The notes beneath the pieces are model-generated. The model did no database searches and had not been told where the DNA came from. It worked only from the letters and a program-made list of their open reading frames with translations. Source: UBA668 sp040081465 (GTDB taxonomy: Bacteria; Actinomycetota; Acidimicrobiia; Acidimicrobiales; Ilumatobacteraceae). From it: a DNA stretch of 64,000 nucleotides. Positions within the stretch are counted from its first letter, which is position 1. Each line of letters begins with the position of its first letter. The DNA is taken from positions 44,330 through 108,329 of the forward strand of contig JBEBGL010000007.1 of the NCBI GenBank assembly GCA_040081465.1. Direction: 5' to 3'. Positions 17,367-26,754 of the stretch are shown here, in pieces. The position numbers and the translations under genes are program-made.

Positions 17367-17556
17367 CAAACTGCGTCACCCTTCGCCGGCGAAGTCTGAA
17401 AGAGGTGAACCCGGCGCAATGCTGCGCTGGCTCGCTGAACACAGAGCAATAGTCGGCAGATTCAGCCGAAATCGGCCGGTACCAGAAACAGCTGTCGGAG
17501 GACCGAATACTGCGATCTCCCCCGAGCGCAGGCTGTCTCTGTGGAGCTAGCCGCTG

Positions 17557-17832
17557 TTAACCGCGCCTTGAGAACAAGAAGTAGATGTACTGCGTGGAAC
17601 TGCTGCTGGTCACTGCACCTGACCAAGCCTGGTGAGGTGTGCTCGCGGAGACGAACTTCCAGCCAATTTTCTCGATCTCCCCAATCCAGGTGTGGGCGAC
17701 CGTTGAGACAAGATCGATGCCGAAGTACATGTGGCCCTCGGCCAGGGCGGCACGAGCTTGCCCTCTAGGCCCTACCCGCTCTGCCTCCTGTTCTCGCTCC
17801 TGTTGCTTCCTTTGCGCTCTGTTCATTTCCAT
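17557..17832 (-). CDS. Small hypothetical protein (possibly DUF4177-like)
   Basis: The predicted protein has a charged helix (MNRAQRKQQEREQEAERVG) followed by a beta-rich part ending IGWKFVSASTPHQAW and QYIYFLFSR, which resembles small DUF4177-type proteins. The start at 17832 or 17826 is uncertain. The neighbouring 285 bp to 18117 contain nothing I can support as a gene. Coding status is moderate only. Confidence 0.4.
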   Translation of the reverse strand: MEMNRAQRKQQEREQEAERVGPRGQARAALAEGHMYFGIDLVSTVAHTWIGEIEKIGWKFVSASTPHQAWSGAVTSSSSTQYIYFLFSRRG

Positions 17833-18117
17833 GCTGGCGCAGAGTATCAATCGCTGTGGCCCCCTCGTTGCCGACTTCTCGTGCTCGACAGCGCTGCTCG
17901 CGCCGATAGACATTCCGGCGTTGTGGGCGAACGATCAAGGACGAAGGCAACGCCGCTGAGTGAGCTTGAAGCGAACGACCGCTTGATGGGCCGAGAAGTC
18001 GGTCGCTCACAATGGCAATGGTTCGCCCGTCACTCACGTCACCCGCGAGTCAACGTCGCTATTTCCGAGGTGGAAGCGTTCCGGAGAGTGTGAAATCGCT
18101 CGTGTCGGAGGACTGAC

Positions 18118-18600
18118 CTAGCTGCGCAGCTTCACCACTGTGTCGATCTCGACGCTTGCGCCGCTTGGCAGCGCGGCTACGCCGATTGCTGAACGTGCTG
18201 GCAGGTGGTCGGCTCCGAAGATCGACAACAGCAACTCCGATGCGCCGTTCATCACTAGCGGCGGGTCTTTGAACTCGGGCTTGCAGCGAACGAAACCCAT
18301 CAGCTTCACGAAGCGGTCGACGCGGTCGAGGCTGCCGCCCAGCGCGCCCTTCAGATTCGCGAGCGTGCACAACATCGCCAGCGCGGCTGACTTCTTGGCT
18401 TCTTCAACATCTAGTTCGTCACCCACCGAGCCTGCGTAGGCGAGCTTCCACGGCGGACCCTCCACAGCGACGATGCCAGACGTGTATGCGGTTAAGCCAT
18501 CGAACGCGACACCAGGAAATAGAGCATGAGCCGGCAGTGGCGGCGGAATCACGATGCCTGCAGCTTCTACACGTTCGTCCCAACTCGGTTGCTTGGTCAT
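18118..18600 (-). CDS. RidA/YjgF family protein
   Basis: The 160-residue protein has the C-terminal RidA signature ARSAIGVAALPSGASVEID, including the Arg that contacts the carboxylate of enamine/imine substrates, and the YTSGIVAVEG strand. The family hydrolyses reactive 2-aminoacrylate-type intermediates, and many members sit in catabolic operons with other activities. The start is ATG 18600. It is divergent from a carboxymuconolactone decarboxylase-like gene, with an operator candidate 4 bp upstream of its start codon. Confidence 0.88.
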   Translation of the reverse strand: MTKQPSWDERVEAAGIVIPPPLPAHALFPGVAFDGLTAYTSGIVAVEGPPWKLAYAGSVGDELDVEEAKKSAALAMLCTLANLKGALGGSLDRVDRFVKLMGFVRCKPEFKDPPLVMNGASELLLSIFGADHLPARSAIGVAALPSGASVEIDTVVKLRS

Positions 18601-18603
18601 GGA

Positions 18604-18619
18604 AATCAGCATACTCAAT
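18604..18619. promoter_or_regulatory. Palindromic operator candidate (14/16)
   Basis: The sequence is AATCAGCATACTCAAT. It lies between the divergent RidA and carboxymuconolactone-decarboxylase-like genes, so close to the RidA ATG that it must overlap the RidA ribosome-binding region. Confidence 0.6.
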
Positions 18620-18642
18620 TGCAATAGGGCTAATCTCAAGCG

Positions 18643-19224
18643 GTGACGCGACTTGATCCGGTGCCGACCGATACCGACGACGCGATTCTGAGTCCGGTGT
18701 TCGACGTCTTTCGTAACGCCGATCGCGAGATACCGATGTTGTATCGGCTGCTCGGAAACTCGCCGGCGATGCTCGAAGCATGGGTTGGCTTGGCGTGGCC
18801 GCTGCGGTCGAAGCCGGTGACAAGTCGCGCGTTGCGCGAGTTGCTGATCATGCAACTCGCCGTGCTTACTCGCGCCAGCTTCGAATGGTCGGCGCATTGG
18901 CCGGCAGCTGTGAAGGCCGGAGTGACTCCGGCTCAACTGGCGGCGCTCGGAAGTTGGTTGAACTCGGATCTGTTCGATGCGCCGACGAAAGCTGCGCTGC
19001 GCTGCGGCGCCGAGATGATCGCTAACGGTGGTGCTTCTGCCGAGGCAGTCACAGAGCTACGCACGCACTTCAGCGATGGCGAATGCATCGAGTTGATTCT
19101 CACGTCGGCGTTCTACTCGTGCGTGTCGCACGTGCTGCTGACAATCGGTATCGACGCCGACTCGGGCGGGCACGGCGAGGTTTCCGAAGAGTGCCTCGCG
19201 ACTTACGCCGCGCTGACGGCGTAG
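18643..19224 (+). CDS. Carboxymuconolactone decarboxylase family protein
   Basis: The 193-residue helical protein contains LRELLIMQLAVLTRASFEWSA and HWPAAVKAGVTPAQL, the CMD-family core. The CxxC of the AhpD subgroup is absent, so it is closer to the decarboxylase-like branch common in actinobacterial catabolic clusters. The start is GTG 18643. It is divergent from RidA, and the intergenic region holds an operator candidate. Confidence 0.85.
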   Translation: MTRLDPVPTDTDDAILSPVFDVFRNADREIPMLYRLLGNSPAMLEAWVGLAWPLRSKPVTSRALRELLIMQLAVLTRASFEWSAHWPAAVKAGVTPAQLAALGSWLNSDLFDAPTKAALRCGAEMIANGGASAEAVTELRTHFSDGECIELILTSAFYSCVSHVLLTIGIDADSGGHGEVSEECLATYAALTA

Positions 19225-19227
19225 TAG

Positions 19228-19671
19228 CTACTCGGATTTGATTAGCGCGTCGAATGCATCGACGACAGCCTGCGCGACCTTGACGTCGTCGTCGTAGTGA
19301 CCGCCGCTCACGCCGACTGCTCCGACAGATTGGCCGTCCACTTTGAACGGAATGCCACCGGGCACGAACATGCGCTCGGGATTGTTCGACAACGCCTTCC
19401 ACAACACTTCGTCCTGCTTCAAACGCTTTTCGAGAAACATCTCGGTGGAGATGCCTAGACCGGCAGCGGCACTTGCCTTGGCCAACCCGCCTCGCCAGCC
19501 ACGCGGGTTCACACCGACAGTCGACGCGACGGCCACGATTTCTCCGGTGCCGTCGGTAATCACGATCGCCGCGCCAGTCTTTAGCTCGGCGGCCTTCGCG
19601 AGCCCGGCGGTGATCACTTCGGTCGCGGTTGCGTACGTGATGTGACTGCGGCTGACGATGTGCTTCGACAT
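19228..19671 (-). CDS. GlcG/HbpS family heme-degrading-like protein
   Basis: The 147-residue protein matches the GlcG/HbpS family: GAAIVITDGTGEIVAVA, RMFVPGGIPFKVDGQSVGAV and VSGGHYDDDVKVAQAVVDAF are the characteristic strands and last helix. Members bind heme or cobalamin, or are of unknown role beside glycolate and catabolic genes. The start is ATG 19671. It lies 26 bp after the gamma-glutamyltransferase gene start region on the same strand, likely as a distal operon gene. Confidence 0.85.
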   Translation of the reverse strand: MSKHIVSRSHITYATATEVITAGLAKAAELKTGAAIVITDGTGEIVAVASTVGVNPRGWRGGLAKASAAAGLGISTEMFLEKRLKQDEVLWKALSNNPERMFVPGGIPFKVDGQSVGAVGVSGGHYDDDVKVAQAVVDAFDALIKSE

Positions 19672-19697
19672 TGCTGAACCTCCAACGGTTTCGATTG

Positions 19698-21107
19698 TTA
19701 TTCGATCACAACTGCGTGCCCGCCGCGGCGGGCGTCTGCTCCGGCACTCAGCTGGCCATCGTGCCATCCGATCATTTGCGCGGCACCGAAACCCTCCGGC
19801 CCAGGATTCTTGTTCAGCGCGTCCGGGTACATCGCCGCCAGCGCGTGACCTGGCTCGAGGGCGAGGTCGCCACCGAAACAGATCTTGAAGCGCGGCATGT
19901 CGATCGCAGCTTGCGGCGCGTGATTCTCCAACAGCGTCCGCAAGGTGAGTTGCACCTGCGTTTGCGGCTGCATCACTCCGCCGGCGACACCCACGACGAA
20001 ACGCAGTGTGCCGTCCGCCCTCGTGATCACTCCTGGAATCGTCGTGTGCGGTGGCTTGCCTGGCCCGAGCGGCTTCGTCACCAGACGGAAAGTCGTCGCC
20101 CGATTATGAATCGGGCCGCCCAGTGCCTTCACTCCCAGATGCGAACCGAAGTCTCCGAACACCGATGTGATCAGCGACGCACCGCGACCTTCGTGATCGA
20201 CGGCAGCGATGAATGTTGTGTCGCCTTTGGCCGGGCTGGGTGCACCGGTACTCACGTTGCGCGGATCGAAGCCCGCTTCGGCCATGCCCGCGTCGACGGC
20301 GTGATACACCGCATCCCAATCGATCTCGCTGTCGGCAGAAATGTCGCGTAGCGCGGCCAATACAGCCGGACCCTGCGTCGGCGATGGCATCTGCCACATG
20401 CGGTGCCCGGCGAAGTCGACGTAGTCGGGGATAACCGTCGTCGTGTGGTGCGCAGCCAGATCGGCGCGCGACATGTAACCGCCCCCCGCCTCAACGGCCT
20501 GCACGATCGCGTCAGCCAGTGCGCCGGTCAGGATTGCGGCTGAACCCTCTGCTGCGATCAGCGACAATGCGTCGGCGAGATCGGGGTTAGTGACGGTTGC
20601 GCCTTCAATGACCGCCTTGCCATCCGGCCAATACAGCGGTCCCAGCACCGGTTCGTTCGCAAGTTCGGCGGTTGCTTTCCTCGCCGCGATCGCGAGAGTG
20701 CTGCGTACCTCGAATCCGTCGCGAGCGAATCGCACCGCTGGCGCAAGTGCGTCGCGCAGGCTGATCGTTCCGAACTGCTTCAGCGCCGACTCGAGCAGCG
20801 CAACAGCGCCGGGGGGCGTCGCTGTTTTCGCTCCTCGAGATGGCACGTTGTCGAGGCCATCGGCCGCGAGTGCTTCGCGGGTCAGGCCTGCTGGCACTGC
20901 ACCGGATCCGTCCAATCCGATCGGTGGCCCGGTGTGGTTGTGCACGAACATGAATCCGTCGCCGCCGATTCCGCACGACTGCGGCTCGACCACGTACAAC
21001 ACGAATGCCGCAGTGACCGCAGCATCGATCGCGTTGCCGCCAGCACGGATGACGTCGGCCGCGGCCTTTGTTGCTCGTGGGTCGCTGGTGGCGACGGCGG
21101 CGGTCAC
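19698..21107 (-). CDS. Gamma-glutamyltransferase family protein (Ntn hydrolase)
   Basis: The 469-residue protein starts SDPRATKAAADVIRAGGNAI and has EPQSCGIGGDGFMFV, both family hallmarks. The autocatalytic cleavage Thr lies in AKGDTTFIAAVD (normally GTTHxxVxD). There is no signal peptide, so it is a cytoplasmic GGT-like amidase rather than a periplasmic GGT. Substrates of this branch include amides of catabolic intermediates. The GTG start overlaps the stop of the upstream amidohydrolase gene (GTGA), so expression is coupled. Confidence 0.92.
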   Translation of the reverse strand: MTAAVATSDPRATKAAADVIRAGGNAIDAAVTAAFVLYVVEPQSCGIGGDGFMFVHNHTGPPIGLDGSGAVPAGLTREALAADGLDNVPSRGAKTATPPGAVALLESALKQFGTISLRDALAPAVRFARDGFEVRSTLAIAARKATAELANEPVLGPLYWPDGKAVIEGATVTNPDLADALSLIAAEGSAAILTGALADAIVQAVEAGGGYMSRADLAAHHTTTVIPDYVDFAGHRMWQMPSPTQGPAVLAALRDISADSEIDWDAVYHAVDAGMAEAGFDPRNVSTGAPSPAKGDTTFIAAVDHEGRGASLITSVFGDFGSHLGVKALGGPIHNRATTFRLVTKPLGPGKPPHTTIPGVITRADGTLRFVVGVAGGVMQPQTQVQLTLRTLLENHAPQAAIDMPRFKICFGGDLALEPGHALAAMYPDALNKNPGPEGFGAAQMIGWHDGQLSAGADARRGGHAVVIE

Positions 21108-22261
21108 AGAATTCGCATGTACCTCTCGGCGTTGGTGGACATGATCTTCTTCATCGTGTCCTTACCGAGTGTGGGCTCCCACGCGAAGACGTGATCCGGC
21201 GAGTTCGGGAACTCGGCCTGATTGTGCGGGTAGTCGGACGAGTACATCAGCACTCCGTCGCCGAGTAGATCCGTGACCGATTTCGCAATGCCGGCACCTT
21301 CGTACAACTCGATGCCACAGAAGATGCGTCCGTTCTGCGCGTACTCGGTGGGAGTCATCTTGCGATACGGCACCTTCTTCGACATGTACGAAGCCTGCCC
21401 CTCGAGTCGGTTTAGCCACGCGGGCAACCAACCGGCGCTGCACTCGGCGAAGCCGATACGCAGCTTCGGATACACGTCGAACAAACCCGACAGCGTGAGA
21501 TACGCGAGCAAGCGCTGCGCGCCCCACGGATGCGCGGCCGCACGAGCAATGACGACGTTGCCCCAAATATCGCGGTAGCCCGGGAAGTACGGCGGCTCGT
21601 AGAAGAACGAGTGATGCAGCAACGGCAGGTCGTAGTCGCCGATGGCTGACCAGATCGGGTAAAGCGACGGATCGTCGATCGGTGTGCCCTCGGGAAGCAC
21701 CACGCTGACAGCGGCAAGCCACTTCTTGTCGCCGTACTCCTTCACCATGCGCACGGCTTCCTCCGGCGCGTTTGCGGGCAGCTGCAGTGATGCCTTCAAG
21801 CGATCTTGGTCGGCCGAGCAGTATTCGTCGATGTAGCGGTGGTACGCGTCGTACAGCTCGACGGCTAGCGGAACGTCGAACGTGGTGGCCGCGTTGCCGA
21901 ACGTGCCGGGAATGATCAGGTTGACGTCGATGCCCTCGATGTCCATGTCATCGAGCCGACCCTTCGAGTCGAGGTTCGAGCCTTCCGGCGCCGGCGGCTG
22001 CACGAAGGTCTTCGTGACCGCGCCACGCAGCGGCGAGTCGCCACCCTTCTGCGCCGCTTCGATGGTCTGTTCGGTGCCCAACTCTCGCCCGTACTTAAAC
22101 GGCGCAACGCTGAGGAAGTGTCCGCCAAGCGTCACCGGTTGAAGAAACGGATCGAACTCGGACCAGCGAGCTAAGAGCGCGTCGGACGCGTACAGCTTCA
22201 GCGTTTCCAGGTTCGGCCCAACGTGTGTATCGGTATCAATGATCTTGTAACCGTTCTTCAC
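21104..22261 (-). CDS. Amidohydrolase-2 (ACMSD-like) metal-dependent hydrolase
   Basis: The 385-residue enzyme has IIDTDTHVGPN near the start, DYDLPLLHHSFFYEPPYFPG in mid-barrel, IGFAECSAGWLP and LMYSSDYPHNQAEFPNSPD with the late Asp-Tyr-Pro-His motif. The start is GTG 22261, directly after AGAGGAG; an in-frame GTG at 22276 would contain that ribosome-binding site. It is the first gene of a minus-strand operon with GGT- and GlcG-like genes. A strong operator candidate lies 17 bp upstream of the start. Confidence 0.9.
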   Translation of the reverse strand: MKNGYKIIDTDTHVGPNLETLKLYASDALLARWSEFDPFLQPVTLGGHFLSVAPFKYGRELGTEQTIEAAQKGGDSPLRGAVTKTFVQPPAPEGSNLDSKGRLDDMDIEGIDVNLIIPGTFGNAATTFDVPLAVELYDAYHRYIDEYCSADQDRLKASLQLPANAPEEAVRMVKEYGDKKWLAAVSVVLPEGTPIDDPSLYPIWSAIGDYDLPLLHHSFFYEPPYFPGYRDIWGNVVIARAAAHPWGAQRLLAYLTLSGLFDVYPKLRIGFAECSAGWLPAWLNRLEGQASYMSKKVPYRKMTPTEYAQNGRIFCGIELYEGAGIAKSVTDLLGDGVLMYSSDYPHNQAEFPNSPDHVFAWEPTLGKDTMKKIMSTNAERYMRIL

Positions 22262-22278
22262 ACGGTCTCCTCTCACCT

Positions 22279-22294
22279 ATTCGGTATACTCAAT
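22279..22294. promoter_or_regulatory. Palindromic operator candidate (15/16)
   Basis: The sequence is ATTCGGTATACTCAAT. It is one of the two best copies and precedes the amidohydrolase-GGT-GlcG operon. Confidence 0.65.
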
Positions 22295-22323
22295 GCTACG
22301 ACAAGGCATGATCTCCTGCCAAG

Positions 22324-22950
22324 TTAAGCAGGCCTAATAAAGATTGCCTCGGCCGTCGCACACGCTTCACCGTTCACCACTATCTCTCCGGTGACTATTA
22401 CCTTGCGTCCCTCGGTCGATTCAACGCGAGCGGCAAGATCGAGATCGGTCGCGATCGGAGTCGGCCGCAAGTAACGAACCGTCAGCGTCCCCGTGAAGCC
22501 GCCGACTCCGGCGACGACGCCCGCCATCCCCAACAACTCGTCCAAGATCGCGGCGACGAATCCGCCGTGCACGGCAGCCGGGGGTCCATTCATCGACGTC
22601 GGGATGCGGCCGTTACCGCGCACGGTTGCTCCGTCGCGCCACATGTTGATCGGCGGCGCGATGGGGTTCAACCGACCGGTGATTGGGCTGTAAGGAAAGA
22701 TGTCGAGCACCTCACCGTCGGCGACGCTGCCGAATCTTTCGACACCGACGCGTGCGACCTCGTGGCGCAGGCCGATTTGCGTCGGTATCGCCTCGACAGC
22801 GAAGGGCGTTAGTTGGTCGACGTGAGCTTGCAGCTGAGCTGCGATCTGGGCGAGGTCGACGCCGGCAGCTTCGGCCTGTTCGAGATCGGCAGTACGCACC
22901 GTCTCGATCAACGCGCGCAACTGTGCGGCGAGTTGCGTGCTCGAGTCCAT
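22324..22950 (-). CDS. PaaI-type hotdog thioesterase
   Basis: The 208-residue protein has a helical N-terminus of about 75 residues, a middle NPIAPPINMWRDG segment and a hotdog core with NGPPAAVHGGFVAAILDELLG, the HGG-x-A-x3-D active-site helix, then FTGTLTVRYLRPTPI. It probably hydrolyses acyl-CoA esters. The start is ATG 22950; the frame extends upstream to 23052, antisense to the next gene. It is divergent from the DUF35-thiolase operon. Confidence 0.88.
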   Translation of the reverse strand: MDSSTQLAAQLRALIETVRTADLEQAEAAGVDLAQIAAQLQAHVDQLTPFAVEAIPTQIGLRHEVARVGVERFGSVADGEVLDIFPYSPITGRLNPIAPPINMWRDGATVRGNGRIPTSMNGPPAAVHGGFVAAILDELLGMAGVVAGVGGFTGTLTVRYLRPTPIATDLDLAARVESTEGRKVIVTGEIVVNGEACATAEAIFIRPA

Positions 22951-22964
22951 CGCACCGCACTCTA

Positions 22965-22979
22965 ATTGGTATCCTGATT
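22965..22979. promoter_or_regulatory. Weak, gapped copy of the palindromic operator
   Basis: The sequence ATTGGTATCCTGATT aligns to the consensus with one missing base and two mismatches. It lies exactly between the divergent thioesterase and DUF35 genes, 15 bp from one start and 4 bp from the other. Confidence 0.3.
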
Positions 22980-22982
22980 TCT

Positions 22983-23411
22983 GTGACGAACACCGCTGCA
23001 ACGACCCAAGTTCCGTTCGTCGGCTATCTCGAATTGAACGCGGGAGATCCACATCTCGTCGCCCACGAGTGTCGGAAGTGTCACGCTCGTTTCTTCGATC
23101 GCCGGAATCTGTGTGCCAGTTGTTCAGGCGCCGACTTCGATCTCGTTCGCGTGGCGACGCGCGGCACGCTGCGTTCGTTCAGCATCGTTGCGTTCGCCGG
23201 CCCTGGTGTTGAGGTGCCCTTCGTTGCTGCACTGGTCGATTGCGATGGCACGACGGTGCGCGGCAACCTGATCAATTGCGAACCGACGCCAGACGCTGTC
23301 CACCTCGGAATGCCTGTGCGGCTCGCTACCTACTCGCTTGGTACTGACTCGAACGGTGTCGAAGCGATCAACTACGGATTCGAACCCGATCTCGGTGAGG
23401 AGAAGCGATGA
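22983..23411 (+). CDS. DUF35/OB-fold zinc-ribbon acyl-CoA-associated protein
   Basis: The 142-residue protein has a CRKCHARFFDRRNLCASC zinc ribbon (about residues 31-48), then an OB-fold with RGTLRSFSIV and VPFVAALVDCDG. DUF35 proteins act as partners of thiolase-like enzymes, for example ChsH2 with Ltp2 in steroid side-chain cleavage. The start is GTG 22983. It overlaps the following thiolase gene by 4 bp, which supports a physical complex. Confidence 0.88.
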   Translation: MTNTAATTQVPFVGYLELNAGDPHLVAHECRKCHARFFDRRNLCASCSGADFDLVRVATRGTLRSFSIVAFAGPGVEVPFVAALVDCDGTTVRGNLINCEPTPDAVHLGMPVRLATYSLGTDSNGVEAINYGFEPDLGEEKR

Positions 23412-24616
23412 GTGCCAGCGAAGAAATTTGGGTGCTTGGCATCAACATGACCAAGTTCGGCAAGCATCCCGACCTCGACGCCGTCGACCTTGCTTCGAAC
23501 GCGGCGATTGCAGCGCTTGCCGACGGCGGAGTCACGATGGCCGACATCGGCGTAGTCGCTGCCGGCAACTTGCTAGGTAATGGTGCCGCGTCGGGGCAGA
23601 ACATTCTTAAGCAGATCGGGCAGACCGGCGTTCCGATCTACAACGTGTCGAACGCGTGCGCAACCGGGGCCACCGCGCTGCGCACGGTCGTGATGGCGAT
23701 TCGCGCCGGCGAAACCGACATGGGTCTTGCGATCGGTGTTGAGAAGTTGTCCGGTGTGGGGCTGCTCGGACCGGCAGCGTCGGGTAACAAGGACGCGCCG
23801 TGGGAACCAAAGGGCCGTTACGACGCGGTTGGTGGCATTGACGGTCGACTCGGCACACAAGCAATGCCGGGCGTGTTCGCGCAAGTCGGCATGGAGTACT
23901 TGCACACGTACGGACAGACCGACGTCAGTGTGTTCGCGAAGATCAGTGAGAAGAACCATTCGCACTCGACGTTGAATCCCCTTGCCGCCTATAGCAAGGC
24001 GATGACGTACGACCAGATCGTCAACGACGTGATGATCTCGTACCCGAACACGCGGGCGATGTGTTCCGCGAACTGCGATGGAGCGGCAGCAGCGGTGTTA
24101 GTCAGCGGCAGCAAGCTGAAGACGATGTCGCTCGAGCAGCGCCGACGTGCAGTGAAGATTTCGGCTTCGGTGCTGACAAGCGATCCGTATCAGGAGGCGT
24201 GTCAGGTGTTGCCCGACGTGAACACGCTGACTCGCAACGCGGCGAAGATTGCGTACGAGCAAGCCGGTGTTGGCCCACAAGACCTCGACCTAGTCGAACT
24301 GCACGACTGCTTCGCCACCGCGGAACTGGTGCACTACGACAACTTGATGCTGTGCGCCGAAGGCGATGCCGTTGCCTTCTTCGAGTCGGGTGCGCCTTGG
24401 CGCGACGGTTCGACACCGGTCAACGTTTCGGGCGGACTGCAGTCGAAGGGGCATCCGATCTCGGCCACGGGTATCGCCAACGTGTGGGAAATCTGCCATC
24501 ACCTGCGCGGCGAGGCCGGCGATCGCCAGATCGAAGGCGCCAAGGTCGGCTTGGCTCACGTGATTGGTCTCGGATCGGCGTGTGGGGTACACGTCCTCGA
24601 GAAGTCATCCGTGTAG
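23408..24616 (+). CDS. Thiolase-like/SCP-x type acetyl-CoA acetyltransferase or retro-aldolase
   Basis: The 402-residue protein has the thiolase nucleophile Cys84 in VSNACATGATALR, ELHDCFATAELVHYDNL near residue 300 and GGLQSKGHPISATG with the catalytic His. It therefore keeps a complete thiolase triad, unlike strictly aldolytic members. Paired with a DUF35 protein it may cleave a 3-ketoacyl-CoA or a beta-hydroxyacyl-CoA. The stop overlaps the start of malate synthase G, so the cleavage product may feed that enzyme. Confidence 0.9.
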   Translation: MSASEEIWVLGINMTKFGKHPDLDAVDLASNAAIAALADGGVTMADIGVVAAGNLLGNGAASGQNILKQIGQTGVPIYNVSNACATGATALRTVVMAIRAGETDMGLAIGVEKLSGVGLLGPAASGNKDAPWEPKGRYDAVGGIDGRLGTQAMPGVFAQVGMEYLHTYGQTDVSVFAKISEKNHSHSTLNPLAAYSKAMTYDQIVNDVMISYPNTRAMCSANCDGAAAAVLVSGSKLKTMSLEQRRRAVKISASVLTSDPYQEACQVLPDVNTLTRNAAKIAYEQAGVGPQDLDLVELHDCFATAELVHYDNLMLCAEGDAVAFFESGAPWRDGSTPVNVSGGLQSKGHPISATGIANVWEICHHLRGEAGDRQIEGAKVGLAHVIGLGSACGVHVLEKSSV

Positions 24617-26754
24617 TGCAAAAGAAGGCAGACCTGCAGGTCGACGAACAACTTGTCGACTTTGTGGAGAATGAAGTCCTCCCGGCGATAGGCCTCGAGC
24701 CGTTACGGTTCTGGTCGGGCCTTAGCGGTTTGATTGCTGCGATGTCGGCGCGCAACCGGGAGTTGCTCGCCGAGCGAGACTCGCTGCAATCGTCGATCGA
24801 TTCGTGGCACCGAGCCCAAGTCGGCCGTCCGCACGATGCAGATGCCTACCGGGCGTTCCTTTCGGAGATTGGTTACCTCCACACGGATGGCGAGCCGTTC
24901 AGCATCGAAACCACGAATGTCGATCCCGAGATCTCGATGATCGCCGGTCCACAGTTGGTGGTACCTGTCACCAACGCGCGCTACGCGTTGAACGCAGCCA
25001 ACGCCCGTTGGGGTTCGCTCTACGACGCGGTTTACGGAACCGATGTGCTGGGTGTCTCGCCATCCGCCGGACCCTACGACCGCGTGCGCGGCGACCGGGT
25101 CATCGCATGGGTGCGCCGCTTCCTTGACGACGTCGTGCCGTTGCAAGGCGCGTCGCACGTTGACATCACGAGTTACACCGTCGATGGTTCGCGACTGGTC
25201 GCGCACCTTGACGATCATCCGCACGAGTTGCGCGATGACTCCGCGTTCGTTGGACATCGGGGAGCTGCCGACGACCCATCCGCGATCGTGCTCGTTCATC
25301 ACGGTTTGCACATCGAGCTGATCATTGACCGCACAACCGAGGTTGGCGCGGCCGACCGCGCTGGAGTGTCCGACGTGTTGCTCGAATCAGCCGTCACCAC
25401 GATCATCGACTTCGAGGACTCCGTCGCCACGGTCAGCGTTGCGGAGAAGGTCGATGCGTATCGCAACTGGCTCGGGCTGATGGCCGGATCGCTGACAGCG
25501 TCGGTCGCTAAGGACGGTTCGTCTTTCGTCCGCCGCCTGAACTCAGACCGGACTGCGATCGGTGCCGACGGATCTACTGCGCAGCTGCGCGGCCGATCGC
25601 TTCTGCTCTGTCGCAACGTCGGTTTGCACATGCAGACGGATGCCGTTCGTGACAGCGACGGCAATCCGATCTTCGAGGGCTTGCTCGACGCGATGCTGAC
25701 CGTGGCGATTGCAATGGTCGACCTTTGCCGAGCGTCGACGGACGCGAACTCGCCAGCGAGGTCGATCTACGTGGTCAAGCCGAAACTACATGGCCCCGAC
25801 GAAGTGTCGTTCGCTGTCGAAACGTTCGCTCAGGTTGAGGCCACGCTCGGCTTGCCTGCGGACACCGTCAAGATCGGCATCATGGACGAAGAACGGCGCA
25901 CCACCGTCAACCTGATGGAGTGCATCCGCCGAGCCTCGTCGCGAGTTGTCCTTATCAACACCGGCTTCCTCGATCGAACTGGAGACGAGATCCACACTGC
26001 GATGGAAGCTGGCCCCATGGTGCCTAAGCCCGACATGAAGAATGCGGTCTGGATCAAGGCGTACGAGAACCGCAACGTCGACGTCGGTCTTGCGTGCGGC
26101 TTCCCCGGTCGAGCCCAGATTGGTAAAGGGATGTGGGCTGCCCCCGACCTGATGGCCGACATGCTCACGCAGAAGATTGCTCACCTCGAAGCTGGCGCCA
26201 ATTGTGCGTGGGTGCCTTCACCTACAGCCGCGACGTTGCACGCAACGCACTATCACCGCGTCGATGTGTTCGCGCGGCAGGACCAGTTACGTTCGCGGCC
26301 GATGGCGTCGCTCGACGATGTGCTGAAGTTGCCGTTGATGACTGGGGCGCCCGCCGATCGCGAGCGCGAGGTCGACAACAACGTCCAGAGCATTCTCGGC
26401 TACGTGGTGCGTTGGGTCGATCAAGGCGTGGGCTGCTCGAAGGTTCCCGACATCAACAATGTGGCGTTGATGGAGGATCGTGCAACCTGCCGTATCTCGT
26501 CGCAGCATGTCGCCAACTGGCTGCGCCACGGTGTTGTGACGCGTGCACAGGTGGAAACGTCGCTGTGCCGAATGGCCGAGGTTGTCGATCGTCAGAACGC
26601 GGGTGATCCGCGATATCGCGCGATGGCACCGAGGTTCGACGGTGTCGCGTTTCGCGCTGCAAGCAGCCTGATCTTCGACGGCTGCAGTCAGCCGAACGGC
26701 TACATCGAACCGATCCTGATCGCTCATCGGCGAGAGCAGCTCCAATGCACTTAG
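24616..26754 (+). CDS. glcB: Malate synthase G
   Basis: The 712-residue enzyme is close to the usual 720 residues. It shows FVENEVLPAIGLEPLRFWSG at the start, then LLESAVTTIIDFEDSVATVS, YVVKPKLHGPDEVSFAVETF and IGIMDEERRTTVNLMECIR. It condenses glyoxylate with acetyl-CoA. The start is GTG 24616, overlapping the thiolase TAG; the frame upstream to 24061 is an antisense-free extension through the thiolase gene and is not real. It ends inside the next acyl-CoA synthetase gene (10-bp overlap). Its position in a beta-oxidation-type operon is unusual. Confidence 0.96.
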   Translation: MQKKADLQVDEQLVDFVENEVLPAIGLEPLRFWSGLSGLIAAMSARNRELLAERDSLQSSIDSWHRAQVGRPHDADAYRAFLSEIGYLHTDGEPFSIETTNVDPEISMIAGPQLVVPVTNARYALNAANARWGSLYDAVYGTDVLGVSPSAGPYDRVRGDRVIAWVRRFLDDVVPLQGASHVDITSYTVDGSRLVAHLDDHPHELRDDSAFVGHRGAADDPSAIVLVHHGLHIELIIDRTTEVGAADRAGVSDVLLESAVTTIIDFEDSVATVSVAEKVDAYRNWLGLMAGSLTASVAKDGSSFVRRLNSDRTAIGADGSTAQLRGRSLLLCRNVGLHMQTDAVRDSDGNPIFEGLLDAMLTVAIAMVDLCRASTDANSPARSIYVVKPKLHGPDEVSFAVETFAQVEATLGLPADTVKIGIMDEERRTTVNLMECIRRASSRVVLINTGFLDRTGDEIHTAMEAGPMVPKPDMKNAVWIKAYENRNVDVGLACGFPGRAQIGKGMWAAPDLMADMLTQKIAHLEAGANCAWVPSPTAATLHATHYHRVDVFARQDQLRSRPMASLDDVLKLPLMTGAPADREREVDNNVQSILGYVVRWVDQGVGCSKVPDINNVALMEDRATCRISSQHVANWLRHGVVTRAQVETSLCRMAEVVDRQNAGDPRYRAMAPRFDGVAFRAASSLIFDGCSQPNGYIEPILIAHRREQLQCT

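Noticed and set aside
17404..17417. 14-bp match to 49270-49283 (GGTGAACCCGGCGC) as a third dispersed repeat
   Set aside because: Several 14-bp matches are expected by chance in a window this size.
24061..24615. N-terminal extension of malate synthase G
   Set aside because: The extension lies in another frame of the thiolase gene and has no family sequence; malate synthase begins at GTG 24616.
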